From Caldifarciminota bacterium (GTDB taxonomy: Bacteria; Hydrothermota; Hydrothermia; S141-80), in contig WFYF01000079.1 in the NCBI GenBank assembly GCA_015490255.1, positions 1-18,022 on the forward strand: a DNA stretch of 18,022 bases, given 5' to 3'. Of the stretch, positions 7,653 through 14,645 are shown in pieces. Numbering within the stretch: the first letter of the stretch is position 1; every line of letters begins with the position of its first letter. A model generated the notes under the pieces. That model had not been told where the DNA came from. It saw only the letters and a program-made list of their open reading frames with translations, and did no database searches. Position numbers and translations under genes: made by a program.

Positions 7653-8294
7653 TTACCTTACCACCAGCAGACGAACCGGCGGGGAGGGGAAGGACGCTTG
7701 AGGGAAATATATACCGGGCGGCAACCCCTGAAGGGAAATTTTGGCCTCCTGGATTCCCGCAGCGAGCTCATGGACCTGGACTTTTCGGCCAGCGGGTGAA
7801 AAAAGGAGAAGACTTACCGGGTTTCTCAGGGGAGTCGGGAACGTTACGCGAACCTGGTTCGGACTTTCCTGAATCACGCGCAACAACAATGTAAACGTAG
7901 GCGCCAGAAACAGTGATTCCACTGGCGATACCCGGGGTGTCGTATACCCCGACCTGTTGCGGAACCCCGGGGTCCCTTATATCAAAAATCCAGAGTCCCC
8001 ATGTCCCGTCCGCAACGTACAGTCTCTGGGTCAAGTCGTCGTAAAACAGAGCCAGCACAACGCCTCGCGTTTTGATATTTGAAACCTTTGAGGGAGCAGA
8101 TGGTGTTGATAGACCCCTCCTCCGGAACCAAGGAACACAAGGTCTCGTGCGGAATCGCCAGCAACAGCGTACGCAGGTCCGAATGGCCAGGCCCCCACCC
8201 AACGAACGTTTAGGGATTCCTGACGTTGCGGATCAGGAGCCGGGAAATAAATCGGTCTGCCTGTGAATGCCTCCAGTAACACCACGAACCACAT
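7653..8294 (-). pseudogene. Decayed secreted LVIVD-type propeller protein with C-terminal sorting-like domain
   Basis: One gene seems to be broken across frames. From the ATG at 8294 (AGGAGG eight bases upstream) the frame gives a hydrophobic start (MWFVVLLEAF), then a propeller blade ending in GSGGGVY near 8100. Homology continues in a second frame (STPSAPSKVSNIK, then LYVADGTWGLWIFDI) to about 7885. It then returns to the first frame for a proline/hydrophobic C-terminal domain (TFPTPLRNPVSLLLFSPAGR through GLPPGIYF) that resembles sorting domains of secreted proteins. Both breaks fall where a blade is several residues short, so small internal deletions are more likely than single-base errors. 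Only about 214 codons remain, too few for a whole propeller. Its codons are visibly more AT-rich than those of its neighbours. The call as an LVIVD-like propeller rests on motif resemblance. Confidence 0.65.
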
Positions 8295-8316
8295 AGTCAC
8301 TCCCTCCTGTTGACCC

Positions 8317-8356
8317 CCCTTGATTTTAGAGAGTTCTGCCCGCCCTTTCTACCAAA
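8317..8356 (-). promoter_or_regulatory. Weak promoter candidate for the propeller pseudogene
   Basis: On the minus strand TAGAAA, a 17-base spacer and TAAAAT precede the AGGAGG and ATG of the pseudogene. The -10 is good and the -35 poor. The rest of the 180-base gap to the end of pstA holds GC-rich short palindromes but no gene that can be supported. Confidence 0.3.
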
Positions 8357-8476
8357 AGGACGTGATGAGAAACGACAGGTCTGATGAGAGGTTGCGTGAT
8401 AAAGGCCGGGCCGGCTGGTTTCCCTGTCCCTTCTCCGGCAAAGGGGTTGCCGCCTGCGGCTTCCATCTGTGGAGGA

Positions 8477-9307
8477 TCAGGTTTTCCCGTTCCGCTGGAT
8501 CCCCCACTTGGCCAGGATAAAGAAAAGCAGGGTGGTGAAGGTGAGGATAAAGGAGGCCGCCCAGGCCTGGGCGTGCCATTCGTCATAGGGACCGGTGGCA
8601 TACTGGAAGATCGTCACGGTCAGGGAGGCCATGGGCTTGGTGGGATCCAGTTCGGTGAAGGCGTTGTTGAAGGAGGTGAACAGCAGGGGTGCCGTCTCCC
8701 CGGAGATCCGGGCGATCCCCAGGAGCACCCCCGTGAGAATCCCCCGCCGGGCGGCGTGAAGGGTGACTCTGAGCACGTCCACCTTGTGGGCCCCCAGGGC
8801 GAAGGCCGCCTCCCGGAGATGGTCGGGAACCATCCGCAGCACCTCATCCGTGGTGATGGCGATCACGGGAAGCATCAGAAGGGCCAGGGCCACCGAGCCC
8901 GCAATGCCCATGAAGTGCCCCACAGGCTGCACCATCAGGGCATACACCAGGGTGCCCACCACGATGGAGGGGATGCTGGTCATCACGTCCACCACGCTGC
9001 GCAGCATCCGGGCCCAGGGCCGGGTCCGCCCGTATTCCGCAAAGAAAATCCCCGCCCCGATGCCGATGGGGATGCCCAGGAGGGCCGCCAGGCCGGTGAT
9101 GATGGCATGGCCGATGAAGGCGTGCTTCAGGCCGCCCCCTTCCATGCCGGGCGGAACCGGATCCTGAAGAAACAGGTCCAGATGCAGGGCCTGAAACCCC
9201 CGGACCGCCACATCCACCAGGATCCAGATCAGGAACACCAGCCCATACAGCGCGGCAAGCCCCGCGAGAGAGAGCATGAGCACGTTGATCACCCGTCGGC
9301 GTCTCAT
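8477..9307 (-). CDS. pstA: Phosphate ABC transporter permease PstA
   Basis: PstA is one of the two inner-membrane channel subunits of the high-affinity phosphate importer PstSCAB. The 276-residue protein has an N-terminal membrane helix after a basic start (MRRRR), a long periplasmic stretch, and about five further helices. The cytoplasmic EAA loop that contacts the ATPase is clear (REAAFALGAHKVDVLRVTL), as is the GIARISGETAPLL segment typical of PstA. Its ATG overlaps the pstC stop by four bases (ATGA), so the two are translationally coupled. It is the last intact gene of the operon here; no pstB follows. Confidence 0.96.
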   Translation of the reverse strand: MRRRRVINVLMLSLAGLAALYGLVFLIWILVDVAVRGFQALHLDLFLQDPVPPGMEGGGLKHAFIGHAIITGLAALLGIPIGIGAGIFFAEYGRTRPWARMLRSVVDVMTSIPSIVVGTLVYALMVQPVGHFMGIAGSVALALLMLPVIAITTDEVLRMVPDHLREAAFALGAHKVDVLRVTLHAARRGILTGVLLGIARISGETAPLLFTSFNNAFTELDPTKPMASLTVTIFQYATGPYDEWHAQAWAASFILTFTTLLFFILAKWGIQRNGKT

Positions 9308-10245
9308 CGCCCTTCAAACCGTTTGCGGATGCGCAGAAACACGACTTCTTTGGCCACGTACATCAGCAGGAAACTCACCAGGAACAGCACCAGGGCCAGA
9401 TAGAACAGCGCCCCGAGATACACGTCCGTGTCGGCTTCGGTGAACTCGTTGGCGATGGCCACCGTGATGGTGGTCAGGGGCTCCAGAAGACTTTTCGGGA
9501 TCTGATGGACGTTCCCCGTGAGAAAGGCCACGGCCATGGTCTCTCCCAGCGCCCGTCCCACGCCCAGGATGAACCCCGCCACAATCCCCGGGAAAGCCGT
9601 GGGGATCACCGCTCCCACCACGGTCTCCCACTGCGTGGCGCCCAGGCCATAGGAGGCCTCCTTGATTGCGTCGGGCACCATCTCAAAGGCGTCCTTGATC
9701 ACGGTGGCCATATAGGGGATGATCATGATGGAAAGGATGAAACTCGCGGTGAGGACATCAATGCCGAGAGGAGGCCCCGCAAACAGCGCCCCCACCAGAG
9801 GCAGACGCCCCAGGGTCTCCTGGAGGAAGGGCTCCACGTGATTGGCCATCAGGGGCGCGATCACAAAGAGCCCCCACATGCCATAGATGATGCTCGGGAT
9901 GGTCCCCAGAAGTTCCACCGCCGTGGTCCACACCGGCCGCAGGATGCGGGGGGAGAGTTCGGTGATGAAAATGGCAATGCCCAGACTGATGGGAAAGGCG
10001 ATCAGGGCGGAGAGGGCCGTGGTGAGCAGGGTTCCCGTGATGGCCGGAAGAGCCCCGAAGACCTCCCGAACGGGGTCCCAGGTGGTGGTGACAAAGAAAG
10101 TCAGGCCGAACTTTTCAATGGCCGGCCAGGCGTCTTTCACCAGTCCCGCAAGGGTGAGCAGGGGGAACACCCCGCCCACAAACAGGGCAAGTCCCCCCAG
10201 AAGCACACCCACCCCGAGATCCAGCAATCGCCCGGTGCGTTTCAT
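9304..10245 (-). CDS. pstC: Phosphate ABC transporter permease PstC
   Basis: PstC pairs with PstA to form the phosphate channel in the inner membrane. The protein has 313 residues with about six hydrophobic segments. It carries the family segments ELLGTIPSIIYGMWGL and the EAA loop KEASYGLGATQWETVVGAVIP, followed by GVGRALGETMAVAFLTGN, which is diagnostic for PstC. It overlaps pstS by four bases (ATGA at 10242-10245) and pstA by four bases, so the three genes are read as one coupled unit. Confidence 0.96.
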   Translation of the reverse strand: MKRTGRLLDLGVGVLLGGLALFVGGVFPLLTLAGLVKDAWPAIEKFGLTFFVTTTWDPVREVFGALPAITGTLLTTALSALIAFPISLGIAIFITELSPRILRPVWTTAVELLGTIPSIIYGMWGLFVIAPLMANHVEPFLQETLGRLPLVGALFAGPPLGIDVLTASFILSIMIIPYMATVIKDAFEMVPDAIKEASYGLGATQWETVVGAVIPTAFPGIVAGFILGVGRALGETMAVAFLTGNVHQIPKSLLEPLTTITVAIANEFTEADTDVYLGALFYLALVLFLVSFLLMYVAKEVVFLRIRKRFEGR

Positions 10246-11225
10246 TCCACGAGGCCGTGGGCCTTCCAGTAGTCCCGGATGGCCTGCTTTACTTCCGCCG
10301 GCAGGGGCACATAATGAAGACGCGCCGCAATGGCATCTCCCTTCTCAAACCCCCACGAGAAAAACTCAATCACCCGCCGGTTTTTCTCCGCTGCCTCCCG
10401 GGCCAGGAGGATAAAGGTGGCGCCGGTGATGGGATAGGCCCGCTCCCCCGGCTCCCAGGTGAGCACCTCATAAAAATGCTGTTCCGCCTTCCAGCTTGCG
10501 TGACGGGCGGCTTCCTGGAAGGTCTCCACCGAGGGTTCCACAAACGCGCCCGCCCGGTTCTCCACCCGGGCGGTGGAAAGTTTGTTCTGGAGGGCATAGG
10601 CGTATTCCACATAGCCAATGCTTCCCCGGAGCCGGCGAAGATAGTTGGCCACCCCTTCGTTTCCCTTGCCCCCGATCCCGGTGGGCCAGTTCACCGCCTT
10701 GCCATACCCCACCTTTTCTTCCCACTCCGGACAGGCCCGGGCGAGGAAGTGGGTGAAGATCCAGGTGGTGCCGGAACCGTCGGAGCGGTGAACCACCCGG
10801 ATGGGCAGATCGGGCAGACTGATTCCGGGGTTGTCCCGGGTGATCAGGGTGTCGTTCCACCGGGTGATCCTGCCCAGAAAAATGCCGCACAGCGCTTCGG
10901 TGGAAAAGTTCAGGTTCGTGATTTTCGGAAGGTTGAAGGCCACCACCACGCCGCCGATGGCCACCGGAAACTGATAAAGCCTGTGTTTCTCCAGTTCCTC
11001 CGGCGTCATCGGGGCGTCGCTCGCGCCAAAGTCCACCGTCCGGTTGACGATCTGACGCACCCCCCCACCGGACCCGATGGACTGATAGTTCAGGCGGTTT
11101 CCGGTTTCCTTCCCATACTGATAGGCCCAGGCGGAGAGCAAGGGATAGATAAAGGTGGAACCCGCACCCGTCAGGGTGGCCCCCACGAGGAGGACAGCGG
11201 AAAGCAGGACCGCGGTCCGTTTCAT
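10242..11225 (-). CDS. pstS: Phosphate-binding periplasmic protein PstS
   Basis: PstS captures phosphate outside the inner membrane and delivers it to PstCA. The 327-residue protein starts with a signal peptide (MKRTAVLLSAVLLVGA) and continues with the phosphate-site segment LTGAGSTFIYPL, then YQSIGSGGGVRQI and VDFGASDAP, which match the E. coli protein closely. There is no lipobox, which suggests a soluble periplasmic protein. The ATG at 11225 is chosen because AGGAGG lies seven bases before it, whereas the ATG at 11231 is only one base from that site. A four-repeat Pho-box-like operator lies upstream, so induction on phosphate starvation is likely. Confidence 0.96.
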   Translation of the reverse strand: MKRTAVLLSAVLLVGATLTGAGSTFIYPLLSAWAYQYGKETGNRLNYQSIGSGGGVRQIVNRTVDFGASDAPMTPEELEKHRLYQFPVAIGGVVVAFNLPKITNLNFSTEALCGIFLGRITRWNDTLITRDNPGISLPDLPIRVVHRSDGSGTTWIFTHFLARACPEWEEKVGYGKAVNWPTGIGGKGNEGVANYLRRLRGSIGYVEYAYALQNKLSTARVENRAGAFVEPSVETFQEAARHASWKAEQHFYEVLTWEPGERAYPITGATFILLAREAAEKNRRVIEFFSWGFEKGDAIAARLHYVPLPAEVKQAIRDYWKAHGLVE

Positions 11226-11232
11226 GCGCATG

Positions 11233-11238
11233 CCTCCT
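11233..11238 (-). promoter_or_regulatory. Ribosome binding site fixing the pstS start
   Basis: AGGAGG is seven bases from the ATG at 11225 and one base from the in-frame ATG at 11231, so the second ATG is the likely start. Confidence 0.75.
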
Positions 11239-11264
11239 GGTTTGGCAGCAATTTGTCCAAGTCA

Positions 11265-11318
11265 AGGATACCGGGCGCGGGTTAACGGTGTGTGAACGAT
11301 GGATTAAGAAACGATAAA
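11265..11318 (-). promoter_or_regulatory. Pho-box-like operator (four 11-base repeats) and -10 of the pst operon
   Basis: On the minus strand four hexamers, TTTATC (11318-11313), TTAATC (11307-11302), TTCACA (11296-11291) and TTAACC (11285-11280), start exactly 11 bases apart. Eleven-base spacing of TT-rich hexamers is how PhoB/PhoP response regulators bind. Nine bases after the last repeat is TATCCT (11270-11265), a fair -10, with no separate -35, as in activator-dependent Pho promoters. No phoB/phoR genes are in the window. Confidence 0.7.
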
Positions 11319-11321
11319 CAA

Positions 11322-11344
11322 CGGGCGGGGCCATGCCCCGCCCG
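11322..11344 (-). terminator. Strong intrinsic terminator of the V4R operon
   Basis: A perfect ten-base GC stem (11322-11331 with 11335-11344) with a three-base loop is followed on the minus strand by TTGTTTATCGTTTCTT. It lies 22 bases after the V4R gene stop. Its T-rich tail runs into the first Pho-box repeat, so the two operons share these bases. Confidence 0.8.
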
Positions 11345-11366
11345 GGCACGAAACGGGGCCACGGCG

Positions 11367-11837
11367 TCAGGACATTCGCACCTCAAACAGGCAGGAGTCG
11401 TCGCCTTTCGCCCGGCAGGCCGTCTCCTTCACGTGGACCTTCCCTCCGGTGATGGCACGGATGAATCCCTGGATGGAAGCGGCGATGGGATGGCACACGG
11501 GCTTTTTTGAGGAAGCGGCTTCCGAAAACAGGGTGGATGGGGCACGCAGCGTGAAGCCCGCCTCGTCCCGGGAGATCACCTCAAATTCACCCCAGTGCCC
11601 TTCCCGGAGGAACGCAGCGACAATGTCCGGGAGATCCCCCGGTTCCGGTGTCCCATACAGATTCCGGTATTCTTCTGCAACCCTGGCGGCGGACCGTTCC
11701 ACGGCCGAGGAAATGAGTCCTGTCAGGCCGATGCCGGACAGGCGAAGAACCTGTCCATAGGCTTCGGCCAGAGCCGATCGGGGAACCACCACGCCGTGCG
11801 TTTCCAGAAACTCCCGCATCTTTTCGTCCCGGAACAT
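11367..11837 (-). CDS. V4R (4-vinyl reductase-type) domain protein
   Basis: A 156-residue soluble protein. The whole chain matches the V4R fold, a small-molecule-binding domain found in bacteriochlorophyll enzymes, in regulators and beside Roadblock proteins. The C-terminal part holds the typical Cys pattern (VCHPIAASI, then VKETACRAKGDDSCLFEV), probably a metal or ligand site. No catalytic partner domain is fused, so a sensing or adaptor role is likelier than an enzyme. The ATG at 11837 has GGAGG six bases upstream; the in-frame GTG at 11852 overlaps the preceding stop but lies before that site. It is the last gene of the operon, 11 bases after the Roadblock gene. The ligand is unknown. Confidence 0.85.
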   Translation of the reverse strand: MFRDEKMREFLETHGVVVPRSALAEAYGQVLRLSGIGLTGLISSAVERSAARVAEEYRNLYGTPEPGDLPDIVAAFLREGHWGEFEVISRDEAGFTLRAPSTLFSEAASSKKPVCHPIAASIQGFIRAITGGKVHVKETACRAKGDDSCLFEVRMS

Positions 11838-11843
11838 GCTGGA

Positions 11844-11848
11844 CCTCC
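11844..11848 (-). promoter_or_regulatory. Ribosome binding site fixing the V4R gene start
   Basis: GGAGG six bases before the ATG at 11837 favours that start over the GTG at 11852. Confidence 0.7.
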
Positions 11849-12232
11849 TCACAGTTCGGCCAGCAGGGGCATGAGGGACTGGACCAGCCTTCGGATGTAC
11901 CCCACCAGAATGCCCATCCGGACGGTGGGCTCGGCGATCACCGTGAGGGTCTGCCCGTGGGGAAAGATCACCATCACCGTTACCCCCTTGTCCGCTTCCA
12001 GGATCATCTGGGAAAGGTTCCCCTGCCGGGTTTCGTTCAGGGCGGAGTTCACCATGGAGGCCACCCCACCGAAGAGAGAGGCGATCAGAAAGGGGTCCGA
12101 TTCTTTGTGTTCCTCCGGAGGATAGGTGGATATGGGGAAGCCCTCCTCCGAGATCAGGAAAATTTCCCGGACCTCGGGCACATCCTGCTTGAGTTTCTGA
12201 AGATGCTCGTCAATTCTCTCGGCCAGGGTCAT
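11849..12232 (-). CDS. Roadblock/LC7 domain protein (MglB-like)
   Basis: A 127-residue protein that is one Roadblock/LC7 domain. It has an N-terminal helix, the strand-turn segment IFLISEEGFPIS, a central amphipathic helix (FLIASLFGGVASMVNSAL), and strands around VTVMVIFPHGQTLTVIAEP. Such proteins dimerise and, in the MglB group, act as GTPase-activating partners of small Ras-like GTPases in polarity or motility. Here no GTPase is present; the partner encoded next door is the V4R protein. AGGAGG lies six bases before the ATG. The ATG overlaps the stop of the small upstream reading frame by four bases (ATGA), which supports coupled translation. Confidence 0.88.
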   Translation of the reverse strand: MTLAERIDEHLQKLKQDVPEVREIFLISEEGFPISTYPPEEHKESDPFLIASLFGGVASMVNSALNETRQGNLSQMILEADKGVTVMVIFPHGQTLTVIAEPTVRMGILVGYIRRLVQSLMPLLAEL

Positions 12233-12399
12233 GGCCTTCCTCCTTTTCGGTTCACGGGAAGAAGAGCAAAAACATTGCCACTCTCTGCGGCGGGTAGACC
12301 GCCGCCTCCATCGGGCATGCCTCCGCCTCCACCGGTTCCGAATATATCAGGTTTGAGAATGGGGGAGAGGGGTCTGTTGCAGAAGCGGCACACCCTCAC
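12229..12399 (-). CDS. Small CxxC, glycine-rich protein between spoIID-like and Roadblock genes
   Basis: A 56-residue reading frame fills the gap between its neighbours exactly. Its GTG start (12399) overlaps the stop of the SpoIID-like gene as GTGA, and its TGA stop (12229) overlaps the start of the Roadblock gene as ATGA, the same junction style used elsewhere in this operon. The product begins MRVCRFCNRPL, a CxxC knuckle that could bind zinc as a half-site or in a dimer. A Gly-rich linker (GTGGGGGMPDGGGG) and a short hydrophobic/basic tail follow. There is no signal peptide or membrane segment. No ribosome binding site precedes the GTG, so expression would depend on coupling. I do not recognise a family. 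The fit of both junctions is the main support. Confidence 0.6.
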   Translation of the reverse strand: MRVCRFCNRPLSPILKPDIFGTGGGGGMPDGGGGLPAAESGNVFALLPVNRKGGRP

Positions 12400-13790
12400 C
12401 AGAGCCGGCGGGGGGCAGGACCCGGAAAATAGTGTTCCAGAATGGTCCGGTGGTCGGCCCCCATAGCCGCCATACCTCCAGCACCCACCTGGCACATGCC
12501 CACGCCGTGTCCATACCCCCAGCCCACCAGCCACACGCCTTCGGCCTTTTCCTGAACCCGGAACAGCGTGCTGGGCAGGGGTTTGCCGAGCATGCGACGA
12601 ATCCGGGATTGTCCCGAAATTTCCCGGAAGGTTCGGGTCCCCTCAATCCGGATGTGCTCCACCCTTCCGGAGGGGCTGCGGGCCAGAACCTGGAAGGTCC
12701 GAAAACGTCCCAGGTTGAAGGCCCGTTCCAGCCAGGAACGGGGGATGAAAGCGTGCCACCGCTCCCGCTTGCCGAACCATGCGAGTTCCGGGACCCTCCG
12801 GGTGGCGTATTCACAGGGGGCTACTCCCTGATACAGATCCGGACGGGCTCGCAGATAGGGACGGTCCACACCGAAAACTGCCCGACCGTCGGCAAGCACG
12901 CCGCCACAGTTGGCATGATAAAACACCACCGCCACAGAATCCCCCTCCATGAGCACCTCTCCCCGGGTTGCCCGCACCGCCCGCCGGATTTTCTCCGATA
13001 CTGCCCCACCCCGATAGGCCTGGTGTCGCACGTCGCCGTAGAGATGGAAAAACGCAAAAGGGGGACGGGAGAGGAGCGTGCGAAGAGCGTAGGTTCGGGC
13101 CGCAACCGCCTGGGCCTTCAGCGCTTCTTCGGGGAATTGGGAGCCCATCTCTGCAGCCACCACCCCTTCCAGATAGATTTCCATGGGAAGGGCGTTCACA
13201 AGCTCAATGCCTTTTTCTCCCGGCCAGAGGACCAGTTTCCCGGGGAACTGGCCGATGGAGAACGCCACACCCCGCCGTCCATTCCCAGCCCAGGGCCAGA
13301 TCTCCAGAGGACCGCTCCAGAAAGTGCCGCGGGGCGTTTTCCACAGGGCCACAGGGGGGCGGGGAATCCAGAGGGTGTCGGTGCACGCATCGTCCGGCTG
13401 GAAGAAAAATCCGTTCCGGAGCGGAGGGGATGTGCCCAGTATTCGTCCCACAAAAATCCCCGTGGAATCCATCCGTCCACACACGCCTTTGGGGGGGAGA
13501 TGGACCGTCCGGAGGAGGGAGACCGTGGCTCCGGGGAGCAGGGTGTCCACGCCCGTCGTGGTCATGAGCAGGGCGGTGTCCCGAAGGGTCAGAGAGGTCC
13601 GGGTGCCCAGGTGGATCCGGATCCAGGGACCCAGCGGTGAAACCCGGAGGGTCTCTGCAAGGGGAGGAAGGGGAAGGATCCGCAGCAGGCGGACGGGAGG
13701 AGCGGCAGGTGGAACCGCGGGCGGAACGCTCCGGCAGGCGGTGAGAAGGGCACCGAGGCTCCCGGCAACCAGAACGAGAACGCGTCTCAC
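12396..13790 (-). CDS. SpoIID/LytB-domain lipoprotein (probable peptidoglycan lytic transglycosylase)
   Basis: A 464-residue exported protein. The signal peptide ends in a lipobox LTAC with C19 as the lipidated residue, followed by Arg rather than Asp. A proline-rich linker and a beta-rich region precede the SpoIID domain from about residue 195. That domain contains MEIYLEGVVAAEM with E214 as the likely catalytic acid, EALKAQAVAARTYAL, and near the end GWGYGHGVGMCQVGAGGMA, all family signatures. SpoIID cleaves glycan strands lacking stem peptides in spore formers; relatives in non-sporulating bacteria act in cell-wall remodelling and division. The GTG start overlaps the stop of the YihY gene (GTGA). 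Neither sporulation nor division genes are nearby. Confidence 0.9.
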   Translation of the reverse strand: MRRVLVLVAGSLGALLTACRSVPPAVPPAAPPVRLLRILPLPPLAETLRVSPLGPWIRIHLGTRTSLTLRDTALLMTTTGVDTLLPGATVSLLRTVHLPPKGVCGRMDSTGIFVGRILGTSPPLRNGFFFQPDDACTDTLWIPRPPVALWKTPRGTFWSGPLEIWPWAGNGRRGVAFSIGQFPGKLVLWPGEKGIELVNALPMEIYLEGVVAAEMGSQFPEEALKAQAVAARTYALRTLLSRPPFAFFHLYGDVRHQAYRGGAVSEKIRRAVRATRGEVLMEGDSVAVVFYHANCGGVLADGRAVFGVDRPYLRARPDLYQGVAPCEYATRRVPELAWFGKRERWHAFIPRSWLERAFNLGRFRTFQVLARSPSGRVEHIRIEGTRTFREISGQSRIRRMLGKPLPSTLFRVQEKAEGVWLVGWGYGHGVGMCQVGAGGMAAMGADHRTILEHYFPGPAPRRLW

Positions 13791-14641
13791 GAAATTTTGT
13801 CCGGGGTTCCCACTTTTTCCGGATGTCCCAGAACTTCCAGAAGCGCGCTGTTCACCTCAGCACCGATGAGAAGCAGGAGGCTCGCGAGATAGGCCCACAT
13901 CAGTCCCACGATCGTTCCGGAAAGGGCGCCATACACTGCCCGATAGACTGCGAAGTGGCTCACATAAAAAGCGTAAAGTCGGGTGCCCACAAGCCAGGAG
14001 AGGGCAAAGAACACCGCTCCGGGCAGGTGATACCGGAGGGCAATCCGGCGGGGCGGTGCAAGATAAAACAGAATCATGGCGCCTCCGCCCACCAGGAGAA
14101 AGCCCACCAGATAGGGAAAGATTTTCACAAGCGGAATCCGCAGAAGATCCGGAAGAATCTGGATCATCAGCGGATAGAACAGAAACAGCACCAGAGTGAG
14201 GGCGCTCCACAGCAGAAGCAACAGAAACACCACCAGGGCCAGCAGGCGGGTGAGCCAGAAGGGACGGTGATAGGGGAGCTCATAGGCCCGGTAGATGGCG
14301 TGCATCAGAGACGAAAGGGCCATGGAAGCCGCCCAGAGCAGCCCCACCGCGCCGAGACCGATTCCCGTGGAAACGCTTCCTCGCCGGAAAAGCACTTCTT
14401 CCAGGGTTTTCTGGAGCACCTCCACCGGCGCTTCCGGAAGCATGGAGGTGAGAAAGGGGAGGACGGCCCGGAACAGGGCTTCCCTCCCGGTGAGATGGAG
14501 GACGGCGAACACCAGGAGCATGGCCGGGAACACGGAGAAGACAGTGAAAAACGCGACAGCCGCGGCCCGGTCCATGACGTCATGCCGGGCCATCTGGTCC
14601 AGAACCAGCCGAACCCATTGAATCAGTTGCTGGCGACTCAT
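13787..14641 (-). CDS. YihY/virulence factor BrkB family membrane protein
   Basis: A 284-residue integral membrane protein with about six hydrophobic segments. The family pattern is plain: DRAAAVAFFTVFSVFPAMLL near the N-terminus, then GLLWAASMALSSLMHAIYRAYEL, PPRRIALRYHLPGAVFFALSWLVG with YAFYVSHFAVYRAVYGALSGTIVGLMWAYL, and a charged cytoplasmic tail. The biochemical role of this family is not settled; it was once misnamed RNase BN. The ATG at 14641 is four bases after the stop of the propeller gene; a TTG at 14656 in frame would overlap that gene and is less likely. It is embedded in the envelope part of the operon. Confidence 0.9.
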   Translation of the reverse strand: MSRQQLIQWVRLVLDQMARHDVMDRAAAVAFFTVFSVFPAMLLVFAVLHLTGREALFRAVLPFLTSMLPEAPVEVLQKTLEEVLFRRGSVSTGIGLGAVGLLWAASMALSSLMHAIYRAYELPYHRPFWLTRLLALVVFLLLLLWSALTLVLFLFYPLMIQILPDLLRIPLVKIFPYLVGFLLVGGGAMILFYLAPPRRIALRYHLPGAVFFALSWLVGTRLYAFYVSHFAVYRAVYGALSGTIVGLMWAYLASLLLLIGAEVNSALLEVLGHPEKVGTPDKIS

Positions 14642-14645
14642 CGTC

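Noticed and set aside
7880..8105. Programmed frameshifting in the propeller gene
   Set aside because: Two separate shifts would be needed, no slippery heptamer with a downstream structure was seen, and residues are missing at both junctions. Decay is the simpler reading.
8326..8476. A truncated pstB or a small gene after pstA
   Set aside because: Short frames here (for example one starting MEAAGGNPFAGEG) show no Walker motif, no ABC signature and no ribosome binding site.
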